Positions 9,657 to 18,364 of a DNA stretch of 64,000 bases are shown in pieces. The translations under genes were made by a program, and so were the position numbers. This DNA is from an uncultured Clostridia bacterium (GTDB lineage: Bacteria; Bacillota; Clostridia; Oscillospirales; Ruminococcaceae): the NCBI GenBank assembly GCA_947627985.1, contig CANQYD010000001.1, forward strand, positions 62,001 to 126,000, written 5' to 3'. Each line of letters opens with the position of its first letter. Position 1 is the stretch's first letter. The notes under the pieces are model-generated. The model made no database searches. It had not been told where the DNA came from and was given only the letters and a program-made list of their open reading frames with translations.

Positions 9657-10454
9657 ATGGAAATCTATCTCGACGTCCTCGTGATTTTGAATACATATTT
9701 AAGCTGGATTTTACTCAGCCTTACGGCGATGATCGCCAAAAAAACTCTCAGACCTTCCCGCTGCGCTTGGGCTTCTTTTGCGGGAGGACTCAGCTCGCTG
9801 ATGATCCTTATCCCAAGCGCTGTAAAGCTTCTTTCCTTTACATCATTTGTATTGAAGATGCTCTCCTGCCCGCTTATAATTTGGCTTGCCTTCCGCGGCT
9901 CGGGTATCAAAAAACTGTCCTGTTTATCGCTGATATTTTTTGCGATGAGCCTCTTCCTCGGCGGCGCGATGAATCTTATATGCCGTATCCTGAAAATGCC
10001 GCAAATAGCGCTCTCATGCGGGTTTATCTACATCGACATCACCCCTCTGACACTGATAATCTCCACCGCAATCATCTATGTCATCGTCTCGGTCGGCTCT
10101 AAAATATTTGAAAAAAATCTCAATATAAACAGCCGCTACAGGCTCAACTTCAGAATTGGCTGTAAAGCATTTTCACTTGACGCATCAGCAGACACCGGAA
10201 ACACTGCCAGAGACCTCTTTTCAGGTCTACCGGTCGTCATCTGCACCGGAATCGACATTGAGGGCGGCAGACATCTTCGGGTGGTTCCCTATAAAACGAT
10301 AAGCGGCGAGGGTATCTTATATGCCTACCGACCCGACGAGATCACCATAACTCCCGAGGGAAAGGAGCCGGAGGAGATTTCGGCTCTTGTAGCCTCTGCC
10401 GATCCTAAAGGCTCAAAACACGCGGTATTCAACCCTGCGGTTCTTTATAAATGA
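9657..10454 (+). CDS. spoIIGA: Sigma-E processing peptidase SpoIIGA
   Basis: [24 protein letters not shown], multi-TM N-terminus, aspartic protease-like DASADTGN motif; directly upstream of sigE. Confidence 0.9.
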   Translation: MEIYLDVLVILNTYLSWILLSLTAMIAKKTLRPSRCAWASFAGGLSSLMILIPSAVKLLSFTSFVLKMLSCPLIIWLAFRGSGIKKLSCLSLIFFAMSLFLGGAMNLICRILKMPQIALSCGFIYIDITPLTLIISTAIIYVIVSVGSKIFEKNLNINSRYRLNFRIGCKAFSLDASADTGNTARDLFSGLPVVICTGIDIEGGRHLRVVPYKTISGEGILYAYRPDEITITPEGKEPEEISALVASADPKGSKHAVFNPAVLYK

Positions 10455-10467
10455 GAGGAGAATAATC

Positions 10468-11166
10468 ATGGGACTTTTTGAAAAGCTGAAACGCCTTCTG
10501 CTGCGGCTTTCGCAGGACGGAGTTTATTATGTAAACGGACCGGAATCGCTTCCGCCGCCGCTTGAGCCGGAGGAGGAAAAGCTCGCCTTCGAGCAGCTTA
10601 AAACCGATCCCAAAAAAGCCCGGGAGACCCTCATTACCCACAATCTTCGGCTCGTCGTCTACATATCCAAAAAATTTGAATCCACCGGAATCGGCACCGA
10701 GGACCTCGTCTCGATCGGCACTATCGGTCTCATAAAAGCCGTCAACACCTTTAACCCCGAAAAGAACATCAAGCTCGCGACATATGCCAGCCGCTGCATC
10801 GAAAACGAGATTTTAATGTACTTAAGAAAGACCAGCCAGCAGCGCAACGAGATATCGATAGACGAGCCTTTAAATACCGATTGGGACGGCAACGAGCTGC
10901 TTCTTTCCGACGTCTTGGGTTCCGATGAGGACGACGTCGGCAGCAGGATCGAGAGTGAAGCGGAGCAGACCGTGATCCTTGACGCCATAAAGCGGCTCGG
11001 TCAGCGTGAGAGGTTTATCATGGAGATGCGCTTCGGGCTCTTAGGCGGCAAGGAAATGACCCAAAAAGAAGTCGCCGACATCATCGGCATCTCACAGAGC
11101 TACATCTCAAGGCTCGAAAAGCGAATACTTCGCGACCTCAAAAAGGAGTTGGAAGCGATCTGCTGA
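10468..11166 (+). CDS. sigE: RNA polymerase sporulation sigma factor SigE
   Basis: [45 protein letters not shown]; follows spoIIGA. Confidence 0.95.
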   Translation: MGLFEKLKRLLLRLSQDGVYYVNGPESLPPPLEPEEEKLAFEQLKTDPKKARETLITHNLRLVVYISKKFESTGIGTEDLVSIGTIGLIKAVNTFNPEKNIKLATYASRCIENEILMYLRKTSQQRNEISIDEPLNTDWDGNELLLSDVLGSDEDDVGSRIESEAEQTVILDAIKRLGQRERFIMEMRFGLLGGKEMTQKEVADIIGISQSYISRLEKRILRDLKKELEAIC

Positions 11167-11196
11167 TATTTTCCATATAATGGCTTCCTGATATTT

Positions 11197-11226
11197 GCAT
11201 ATCGCGGACAAAGGCAGGCAATAATT
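11197..11226 (+). promoter_or_regulatory. Candidate sigma-F/sigma-G type promoter of sigG
   Basis: GCATA (11197-11201) - 15 nt - GGCAATAATT (11217-11226), resembling the forespore consensus GYATA / GGnnAnAnT. Confidence 0.5.
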
Positions 11227-11260
11227 ATCTTACAAACCAAGTCGGGGAGATAATGTTGCC

Positions 11261-12031
11261 ATGCAGTATCAGAAGGTCGAGATCAGCGGGGTAAATACAT
11301 CAAAACTCAAACTTCTCACGGAAGAGGAGAAGATGGAGCTTTTGAAAAAAGCCCGTTCGGGGGACAAATCCGCCCGAGACGAGCTTATAGAAGGCAATCT
11401 GCGGCTCGTTCTGAGCGTGATCCAGAAGTTTATGGGGAGGGGTTCCCAGCCCGACGATCTTTTTCAGGTCGGGGTTGTGGGTCTCATAAAGGCGATAGAT
11501 AATTTTGATTTATCTTTAGACGTCAAGTTCTCGACCTACGCGGTCCCGATGATAAGCGGTGAGCTGCGGCGATATCTTCGCGACAACAACGCTATCCGGG
11601 TCAGCCGATCGACAAGAGACCTTGCATACCGGGCGATGCAGGTCAGAGAGCAGCTCCAACGTGGTTCCGAAAAGGAGCCGACGGCGCAGGAGATCGCGAA
11701 GGTATTGGGCGTGCCGAAGTCGGAAGTGGTCTTTGCGCTTGAATCGGTCAGCGAGCCGATCTCGATATATGAGCCGGTCTATTCAAATTCGGGGGATGTT
11801 TTGTACATGCTCGACCAATTAGGCGACAAGTCGTCGGACGAGAATTGGATAGACGAGATGATGATAAGAGAGGCGATCAAGAACCTCTCGGAGCGCGAGA
11901 AAAATATACTGTATCTTAGGTTTTACCGGGGTAAAACGCAGGTCGAGGTAGCGAAAACGATCGGGATATCGCAGGCGCAGGTGTCGAGACTTGAAAAGGG
12001 TGCGATAAATCGCATCAAGTCGAGCGTGTAA
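11261..12031 (+). CDS. sigG: RNA polymerase sporulation sigma factor SigG
   Basis: MQYQKVEISGVNTSKLKLLTEEEKMELLKKARSGDKSARDELIEGNLRLVLSVIQKF. Confidence 0.95.
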   Translation: MQYQKVEISGVNTSKLKLLTEEEKMELLKKARSGDKSARDELIEGNLRLVLSVIQKFMGRGSQPDDLFQVGVVGLIKAIDNFDLSLDVKFSTYAVPMISGELRRYLRDNNAIRVSRSTRDLAYRAMQVREQLQRGSEKEPTAQEIAKVLGVPKSEVVFALESVSEPISIYEPVYSNSGDVLYMLDQLGDKSSDENWIDEMMIREAIKNLSEREKNILYLRFYRGKTQVEVAKTIGISQAQVSRLEKGAINRIKSSV

Positions 12032-12049
12032 TCAAAGGATAGAAGGCAG

Positions 12050-12440
12050 AGGTCAGAGGGTAGATTCTGCACCCAGCCTTAGTCGAGACAAGTCAAATTT
12101 AGGATCAAGCCCTTTTAAAGGGCTTGCGGAATCCAAGGGCGGAGCCCTTGGTCGCGCTCCGCAGAGCGCGAAATCCCCGCAAAAAGGACAGCAAGAGCTG
12201 TCCTTTTTGCTTTTATCGTTCAAAAGAGGGCGACGAAGTCGCCCGAAACCGGAGGGGTGTGGGGAACCCCGCAGGGGTGCCCCACGGAGCCGAGCGAAGC
12301 GAGGCTCAAATGCCCCCTCTCCCTTGGGAGAGGGGGCTGGGGGTGAGGGTAGCCCCTCCCCACTGGGGCGGGGTTGGGGAGGGGGAAAGCTCGGAAAGGG
12401 GCACGGGGAAAACCCCGCAGGGGTTGTCCCCAACATAGTA
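12050..12440. repeat. Modular multi-hairpin intergenic repeat, copy A
   Basis: Consecutive hairpins at 12107-12125, 12133-12151, 12153-12170, 12181-12208, 12228-12244, 12259-12285, 12287-12307, 12313-12336, 12405-12431; order and sequence recur at 45.5 and 52.1 kb. Confidence 0.88.
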
Positions 12441-12713
12441 GCAGCGTCGGAATGAAATAAACAACGACTTAAATATAAAATTGTAATCCCCGCCCTCCCC
12501 TACTCATTGTAAAAAGGTATTCGTTCATTTTCCCGCCGGAAAATGAACTCATGCTATTTTAAGCCGACCCCCACCCCTGGTTTACTCTTGTGCAGACTTG
12601 TATTTGTGCGAACATCCTCCCCCTAAAAAGGGGGAGGATGTTCGGGGGAGAGGTGCACTAGTCAACAAAAATCGTACACAAATTTCAAAAAATCATAATA
12701 AGAAAATTGTGAA

Positions 12714-13580
12714 TTATACACCACCCCCTGCTAAATTAGACTCCCTAAACTGCTTCGGCGTCAGATAGCCCAATGAATACGCAGGACGCTGTTCGTTGAA
12801 GAATGTAATGTAATCGTCTATCTCGCTTTGCACAGGCTTTTCGCCGGTTACATGAAGGTCTGTGAACAGCTCTGCTTTGATCCACCCGTTGATAGCCTCC
12901 ATCGCCGCGTTGTCTGTCGGCGTGCCTGCCCGTGACATTGAGCGGGTTATTCCGTACATCGGCAAAAGCTCGTTAAACGCTTTGGACGAATACACGGAGC
13001 CTTGGTCTGAATGAAGAATCATTTTGTATTCGGGATGCTGCTTTTTGAGCTCAATTAGATCCTCCAACCCGCTTATGTAAGTCATACGATCCCCACGTTT
13101 TGATGAAAGAGAATGGCATACAATCTCATTGTTCCACAAGTCCATATACAAAGTAAGCTCGTAGTAGACACCCTTCACATAAAACGCAGTCATATCGCTG
13201 ACTATGCATTGTAACGGCTTGTCGATCTGCATCTCAGACAGCAAAAGATTCGGAAATATGCGATAAGGCTCGCCCGGTTTTTTGTACTTATAATGCTTTG
13301 CCGTGCTCTTGATTCCTGCCGTTTTACAGCATTTATAAGCGTATGGATTGGAAAGGGCAATCCCGGTATCAAGCCGTATTTTAGCGTTCAGCCAACGATA
13401 TCCGTGTGACGGATATTTAAGATGATACTCCTGAAACAGCATGATCTTGCTAATAAATGCTTTTGTTCTGTCCGAGGGATTTGAAAGCCGCTTTTTCCAA
13501 CTGTAGAAGCTGCTACGATGTATGTCCATCGTTTCACATATCAACTTTACTGGGAAATCTCCGGACAGCTCCATAATCAC
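12714..13580 (-). CDS. IS3-family transposase OrfB (DDE integrase core)
   Basis: IVSDMTAFYV...ILHSDQGSVYSS...TPTDNAAMEAINGWIKAEL. Confidence 0.93.
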   Translation of the reverse strand: MIMELSGDFPVKLICETMDIHRSSFYSWKKRLSNPSDRTKAFISKIMLFQEYHLKYPSHGYRWLNAKIRLDTGIALSNPYAYKCCKTAGIKSTAKHYKYKKPGEPYRIFPNLLLSEMQIDKPLQCIVSDMTAFYVKGVYYELTLYMDLWNNEIVCHSLSSKRGDRMTYISGLEDLIELKKQHPEYKMILHSDQGSVYSSKAFNELLPMYGITRSMSRAGTPTDNAAMEAINGWIKAELFTDLHVTGEKPVQSEIDDYITFFNEQRPAYSLGYLTPKQFRESNLAGGGV

Positions 13581-13948
13581 TTGGTATTCGTTTTGCCGTA
13601 CAGAATTACCGTACCATCCCCCTTCACCTCGTATCCTTTTTTTAGCCGGGCCTCTGTTATCCGAGCTTTTACAATCTCTTGGATAAGCTGCTCCTTTGTC
13701 ATGGATTCCAGTTCTTCCATTGCTGCTGGCGGCGTCTGAAATGATGGCGCTGCAATCGAATGCTTTGCTGCCTGTTTTGGCGGAAGCTGATTGACATCGC
13801 GATACAGTCTCATATAGTCTCGCGCTGTTTGCTCGCTGATGTCATAGATTTCTGCCGCCTTACGGCGAGTGATTTCACCTACATAGAGCTTACGCCCGAT
13901 GTCCAATCTTTGTTCTTTGGTGTACTTCATTTTGAACCTCCTGTTCAC
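13577..13948 (-). CDS. IS3-family transposase OrfA (HTH)
   Basis: MKYTKEQRLDIGRKLYVGEITRRKAAEIYDISEQTARDYMRLYRD; GTGA overlap with OrfB; the conserved start is probably Met6/7. Confidence 0.85.
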   Translation of the reverse strand: MNRRFKMKYTKEQRLDIGRKLYVGEITRRKAAEIYDISEQTARDYMRLYRDVNQLPPKQAAKHSIAAPSFQTPPAAMEELESMTKEQLIQEIVKARITEARLKKGYEVKGDGTVILYGKTNTK

Positions 13949-14051
13949 ATTTGTGAATTACTTGTGCGGAAGATGATTTTTTCCTGTCTTATATTATACC
14001 ATTTTCTGTACAAAATCTACCCCCTACGTGTACGATTTTAGGATAGCACTA

Positions 14052-14245
14052 CACTCCCCACCGGGGGAGGGGTTGGGGAGGGGGAAATGGGAAAGGGGTC
14101 AGCAGAAGCCGGTTTTGTAACCAATCGCACTTCGCAATCAAAAACGCAAGATTGCTCGTGCTCTTGGACAAAACCCCGCGTCTGCGGGAAACCCCGCAGG
14201 GGTTGTCCCCATAAAGCCGAGCGAAGCGAGCCCACCCCCGCAGTT
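14052..14245. repeat. Diverged/partial copy of the modular intergenic repeat, right of the IS
   Basis: Contains CTCCCCACCGGGGGAGGGGTTGGGGAGGGGGAAA, AAACCCCGCAGGGGTTGTCCCC and GCCGAGCGAAGCGAG modules shared with copies A-C. Confidence 0.65.
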
Positions 14246-14305
14246 GACAAATTCTTTCATTTGTGCTATCATATTCTCGCAATCAAATTTACGGAGGTAA
14301 AATTT

Positions 14306-14914
14306 ATGAAAAAGCTTTTAACCTTGGCTCTTGCGCTCATGATGGCGATGTCCCTGCTGTCCGCATGCGGCTCGGCACCCCTTCCCACAGCCGACGAGAT
14401 CAAGGGCTCGGTGGACGGAAACGTCTACACCAACGCCTATACCGGGCTTAAATTCACCGCTTCCGGCGACTGGTACTTCATGTCCGAAGACGAGATCGAG
14501 GAGATCACCGGCACCACTCAGGAAATTTTGGATCAGTCCGGGTCCGACGCCGACGTCACCGCTTCCATCTATGATATGATGGCGATGGATCAGGTTACCG
14601 CCAACAACGTCAACGTCATGATACAGATAGTCGGGGATTCCGACGACGTAGATTTTGACGAGGTCTTGGACGAATCCGAGGCTGAAATTCTCGAGATGGG
14701 CGCTTCCATCGGCGCAAATTACTCCTTCTCGGAGCATTCCACCGTCACCCTCTCGGGCATCGAATTCCATAAGCTCACCGCAACCGCCGACTACAGCGGA
14801 GTGACCTTCGTTCAGGGCTGCTACATAGCGGTCAAAGACAACGTCTGCCTCAACGTCACCCTCACAAGCTACGACGGCACGCCTCTTTCCGACATCGAGG
14901 CTATGTTCAACTGA
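14306..14914 (+). CDS. Putative secreted lipoprotein
   Basis: MKKLLTLALALMMAMSLLSACGSAP lipobox; GGAGG SD upstream of ATG. Confidence 0.8.
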   Translation: MKKLLTLALALMMAMSLLSACGSAPLPTADEIKGSVDGNVYTNAYTGLKFTASGDWYFMSEDEIEEITGTTQEILDQSGSDADVTASIYDMMAMDQVTANNVNVMIQIVGDSDDVDFDEVLDESEAEILEMGASIGANYSFSEHSTVTLSGIEFHKLTATADYSGVTFVQGCYIAVKDNVCLNVTLTSYDGTPLSDIEAMFN

Positions 14915-14924
14915 TAAAAACCTC

Positions 14925-14953
14925 TTGACACGCGCGGTTTATTGTGATATAAT
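14925..14953 (+). promoter_or_regulatory. Sigma-A promoter of T-box/tyrS
   Basis: TTGACA - 17 nt - TATAAT. Confidence 0.8.
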
Positions 14954-14959
14954 ACCGAA

Positions 14960-15215
14960 AACCCAATATTTCAAAGACATTGACGGGAAGAGTAACCTTT
15001 CGCAAAAGAACCAAAGAGAGCTTTCGGCAGGTGTGAGAAAGCGTTGAGCCAAAGGCGAAGTACATCCCCGAGTCCGCGTTCTGAAAATTTTTCTGATGAT
15101 TAGGAACGCGCGCTTAGCACACGTTACAGTGCTCTGAGGCGGGTATATCATGCCCGTGAACAGAGGTGGTACCGCGATAATTCGCCCTCCGGATATTTCC
15201 GGGGGGCTTTTATTT
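14960..15215 (+). ncRNA. T-box riboswitch (tyrosine)
   Basis: GAACAGAGGTGGTACCGCG T-box core, CCCTCCGGA-tatt-TCCGGGGGG + T-run terminator, candidate specifier TAC at 15061-15063; upstream of tyrS. Confidence 0.92.
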
Positions 15216-15236
15216 TGATATTAAGGAGAATAAAAA

Positions 15237-16436
15237 ATGGGAATTTACGAAGAACTCAAAGAACGCGGGCTGATAGCTCAGGTGACGGACGAGGCGCTTA
15301 TCCGCGATCTCATCAACTCCGGCAAGGCGACGTTCTATATCGGCTTTGACTGCACCGCAGACAGCCTTACCGCAGGTCATTTCATGGCTTTAACGCTCAT
15401 GAAAAGGCTCCAGATGGCAGGTAACAAGCCCATCGCGCTTATCGGCGGCGGCACGACGATGATCGGCGACCCCTCGGGGCGTTCCGATATGCGGAAGATG
15501 CTGACCCGCGAGGACATCGACCACAACGCCGAATGCTTCAAAAAGCAGATGTCCCGCTTCATCGAATTCGGCGAAGGCAAGGCGATGATGGTAAACAACG
15601 CCGACTGGCTGCTTAATCTCAACTATGTCGATCTTTTAAGGGAAGTCGGAGCATGTTTCTCGGTCAATAACATGCTTCGGGCAGAGTGCTACAAGCAGCG
15701 CATGGAAAAGGGCTTGTCCTTCCTCGAATTCAACTACATGATCATGCAGTCCTACGACTTCTACTATCTCTTTAAAAACTACGACTGCAACCTCCAGTTC
15801 GGCGGCGACGACCAGTGGTCGAACATGCTGGGCGGCACCGAGCTTATCCGCAGAAAGTTAGGCAAGGACGCTTCTGCGATGACGATAACGCTCCTCACCG
15901 ACTCGAACGGCATGAAAATGGGCAAGACCGCCGGCAACGCTGTCTGGCTCGATCCCGACAAGACATCTCCCTATGATTTCTTCCAGTATTGGAGAAATGT
16001 AGGCGATGCTGACGTCATCAAGTGCATCAAGATGCTGACCTTCCTGCCGATGTCTGAAATTCACGAAATGGAAAAATGGGAGGGCTCCCAGCTCAACAAA
16101 GCCAAGGAAATCTTAGCATATGAACTCACCAAGCTCGTCCACGGCGAAGACGAGGCAAACAAGGCTTTGGAAGCCGCAAGAAGCGTATTCGGCGGCTCCG
16201 GTTCGAGCGAGAACATGCCGACGGTAGAGGTAGATACCCCCGAGATCGGCATTTTGGACGCTCTTGTAAAGGCGGCTCTTGCTCCCTCAAAAGGCGAGGC
16301 AAGAAGGCTTGTCCAGCAGGGAGGAGTGAGCGTTGACGATGAAAAAATCGGCGACGTCATGCATATCGTAAAGATCGGCGGCGGCGTTATCCTTAGAAAG
16401 GGCAAGAAGCAGTTTGTGAAGCTGATACAAAAATAA
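15237..16436 (+). CDS. tyrS: Tyrosyl-tRNA synthetase
   Basis: FYIGFDCTADSLTAGHFMAL; KMGKTAGNAVWLD; C-terminal S4-like domain; T-box with TAC upstream. Confidence 0.96.
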   Translation: MGIYEELKERGLIAQVTDEALIRDLINSGKATFYIGFDCTADSLTAGHFMALTLMKRLQMAGNKPIALIGGGTTMIGDPSGRSDMRKMLTREDIDHNAECFKKQMSRFIEFGEGKAMMVNNADWLLNLNYVDLLREVGACFSVNNMLRAECYKQRMEKGLSFLEFNYMIMQSYDFYYLFKNYDCNLQFGGDDQWSNMLGGTELIRRKLGKDASAMTITLLTDSNGMKMGKTAGNAVWLDPDKTSPYDFFQYWRNVGDADVIKCIKMLTFLPMSEIHEMEKWEGSQLNKAKEILAYELTKLVHGEDEANKALEAARSVFGGSGSSENMPTVEVDTPEIGILDALVKAALAPSKGEARRLVQQGGVSVDDEKIGDVMHIVKIGGGVILRKGKKQFVKLIQK

Positions 16437-16468
16437 ATATTAAATTTTTACCTTTTGACAATTTACAC

Positions 16469-16497
16469 TTGAATTCCTCCCCGGAATGTGATATACT
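16469..16497 (+). promoter_or_regulatory. Sigma-A-like promoter
   Basis: TTGAAT - 17 nt - TATACT with TG extended -10. Confidence 0.6.
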
Positions 16498-16522
16498 TAA
16501 TAGGATATTATTCCGAGGAGGC

Positions 16523-18349
16523 GTGAAGGTGAAAGGCTTTAGAAGATTTCTTTCAGCGGTTTTGATACTGTCTCTGCTATGCTCCTGTGCCGAGAGGTAT
16601 GAGGAGCCGATCGCTTCCGAATCGGTGCCGCCGTCGGTCATCATCGAGACCTTCGGCGCCGATTCTTCCGAGACATCATCGCCGTCCGAAGAAACCCTTT
16701 CCACCGAGCTTTTCCTGCCTTCTGTCACTCAGCCTCCCGAGACCACTACCGCGAGGATTTATAAAACCGATCCCCCCGAGACCGAGGCGGATATCACCGA
16801 GACCGCTGCGGAATCCGATGACGCCCCGTCGATCAGTCCCGCTTCAGGCTTCATGAAAGCCGTCAGCGATGTCAATGTCCGCAAGCTTCCCGACCCCGAC
16901 AGCGACAGGGCGGGTCATCTTGACAAAGGCGACAAGATCGAGATCACCGGGCTTTTGGCAAACGGCTGGGTCAGGGTCATATATAAAGGCGAAGAGGCGT
17001 ACATCAACGGCAAGTACCTGAGCACGGTATCGGATACCTCGGAGCCCCCTGTTACGGAGCCGACAGAATCCACCGAACCTCCCGCCACCACCGTCACGAC
17101 CACCGAACCCGTGACCACTGCTACCGAGGCGACCACCGTCACCACGACAGCCGCCACGACATCTGCAACCACTACAGTTACCACCACAGAACCCGAGGAG
17201 ACGGAGGACGTCACCGAGCCGGAGCCGATGGACGTTCTCATCTCGCCAAACGGCTATACGGCTCTGAATTACCCGGTCCAGAAGGCTGTCTGGCTTGCCT
17301 ATCTCGACATCGACGAGATGATAAAAAACGCCTCGGAAAGCGCTTTCCGGCAGAGGATAGCCTCCGAGTATGATAAAATAATTTCTCTCGGCTGCAACAC
17401 GGTTTATGTGCATGTTCGTGCATTCGGCGACGCATATTATTACTCCTCGATCTTCCCGTTTGCCGCCTCCTATGCCGACCGTGCGGGGGTCATGCCCCCC
17501 TATGATCCGTTAAAGATCATGATCGATGAGGCGCACTCCCGGGGGCTGAGCTTTCACGCTTGGGTCAACCCTATGAGAACGACCTCCGATGATAGATTTG
17601 AAGAGATCGACAGCAGCTGCATTTTAAAGCAGTGGTATGATTCAGACGCCACAAACGGCACGTTTTTGGTATATGACCGCTCTACCGACTACTACTGGCT
17701 GAGTCCCGCATATCCAGCCGTACGGGCGCTTATCTGCGCAGGTATAAGCGAGATCGTCTCAAACTACAACGTAGACGGCATTCATATAGACGACTACTTC
17801 TACCCGACGACTTCATCATCTTTTGACAAGACCGCCTTTGAAGCCTCGGGCGAGAAGGATCGGGCTTCATGGCGAAGATCGGTAGTTAGTTCACTTGTAA
17901 AGGAAATATATTCCACCGTCAAAGCCTGCAACGGCACGGTCCTGTTCGGGGTATCGCCGCAGGGAAATCTTGAAAATAACCGGGATTCTCTGTATGCCGA
18001 CGTCGCGCTGTGGTGCTCTCAGCCGGGATATCTTGATTACGTCGTCCCCCAAATTTACTACGGATTCAATGACAAACTGTCCTTTGATACCGCGATAAAG
18101 CAGTGGAAGGACACCGTCACCTACGGCGGCATAAAGCTTATCTGCGGGATTGCGGCGTATAAAGTCGGCGTGAACACCGAATGGAGCTCGGGCCGCATAC
18201 TTTCAGACGAGACGGATTATTCAAAATCCTCGGGATATGACGGAGTCGCATATTACCGAAGCGGCTCGCTTTTCGGCTCGGCGAGTTCGTCTCCGAAGCT
18301 CATGGAGAAGGAGACTGCGGCTCTTTCGGATTCCGTAAAGCAATTTTAA
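16523..18349 (+). CDS. Lipoprotein with SH3-like domain, Thr/Pro-rich linker and DUF187/GH10-like glycosyl hydrolase domain
   Basis: Lipobox LLCSCAE; VSDVNVRKLPDPDSDRAGHLDKGDKIEITG (SH3b); KAVWLAYLDI...NTVYVHVRAFGDAYY...FHAWVNPMR; DGIHIDDYFYP. GTG start at 16523 or 16529. Confidence 0.85.
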   Translation: MKVKGFRRFLSAVLILSLLCSCAERYEEPIASESVPPSVIIETFGADSSETSSPSEETLSTELFLPSVTQPPETTTARIYKTDPPETEADITETAAESDDAPSISPASGFMKAVSDVNVRKLPDPDSDRAGHLDKGDKIEITGLLANGWVRVIYKGEEAYINGKYLSTVSDTSEPPVTEPTESTEPPATTVTTTEPVTTATEATTVTTTAATTSATTTVTTTEPEETEDVTEPEPMDVLISPNGYTALNYPVQKAVWLAYLDIDEMIKNASESAFRQRIASEYDKIISLGCNTVYVHVRAFGDAYYYSSIFPFAASYADRAGVMPPYDPLKIMIDEAHSRGLSFHAWVNPMRTTSDDRFEEIDSSCILKQWYDSDATNGTFLVYDRSTDYYWLSPAYPAVRALICAGISEIVSNYNVDGIHIDDYFYPTTSSSFDKTAFEASGEKDRASWRRSVVSSLVKEIYSTVKACNGTVLFGVSPQGNLENNRDSLYADVALWCSQPGYLDYVVPQIYYGFNDKLSFDTAIKQWKDTVTYGGIKLICGIAAYKVGVNTEWSSGRILSDETDYSKSSGYDGVAYYRSGSLFGSASSSPKLMEKETAALSDSVKQF

Positions 18350-18364
18350 AGATGTGGAGATAAG

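Larger units (their letters stand above)
12661..14045 (-). mobile_element. IS3-family insertion sequence (OrfA/OrfB)
   Basis: Two overlapping transposase ORFs on -; shared terminal AAAATCGTACAC in inverted orientation; GCACTA direct repeat at 12655-12660 and 14046-14051. Exact ends uncertain by a few bp. Confidence 0.85.

Noticed and set aside
12050-12440. Possible CRISPR array in the repeat-rich intergenic regions
   Set aside because: Repeats are heterogeneous hairpins, not equal-length direct repeats with unique spacers; no cas genes in the window.
12053-12455. ORFs of 80-127 aa over repeat copy A (similarly 45539-46026 and 52061-52443)
   Set aside because: They run through the hairpin repeats on both strands and in several frames. 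Proline/glycine-rich translations reflect the repeats, not genes.
13577-13600. Programmed -1 frameshift site joining IS3 OrfA and OrfB
   Set aside because: The overlap is GTGA and I see no classic A6G-type slippery heptamer; frameshifting is possible but not supported by eye.
16455-16460. TTGACA upstream of the SH3/GH lipoprotein gene as its -35 box
   Set aside because: Distance to TATACT is 31 nt; TTGAAT at 16469 gives the proper 17-nt spacing.
17085-17215. ACC/ACG-rich stretch as a DNA repeat element
   Set aside because: It is in frame and encodes a Thr-rich protein linker (TTVTTTEPVTTATEATTVTTTAATTSATTTVTTTEPEE).
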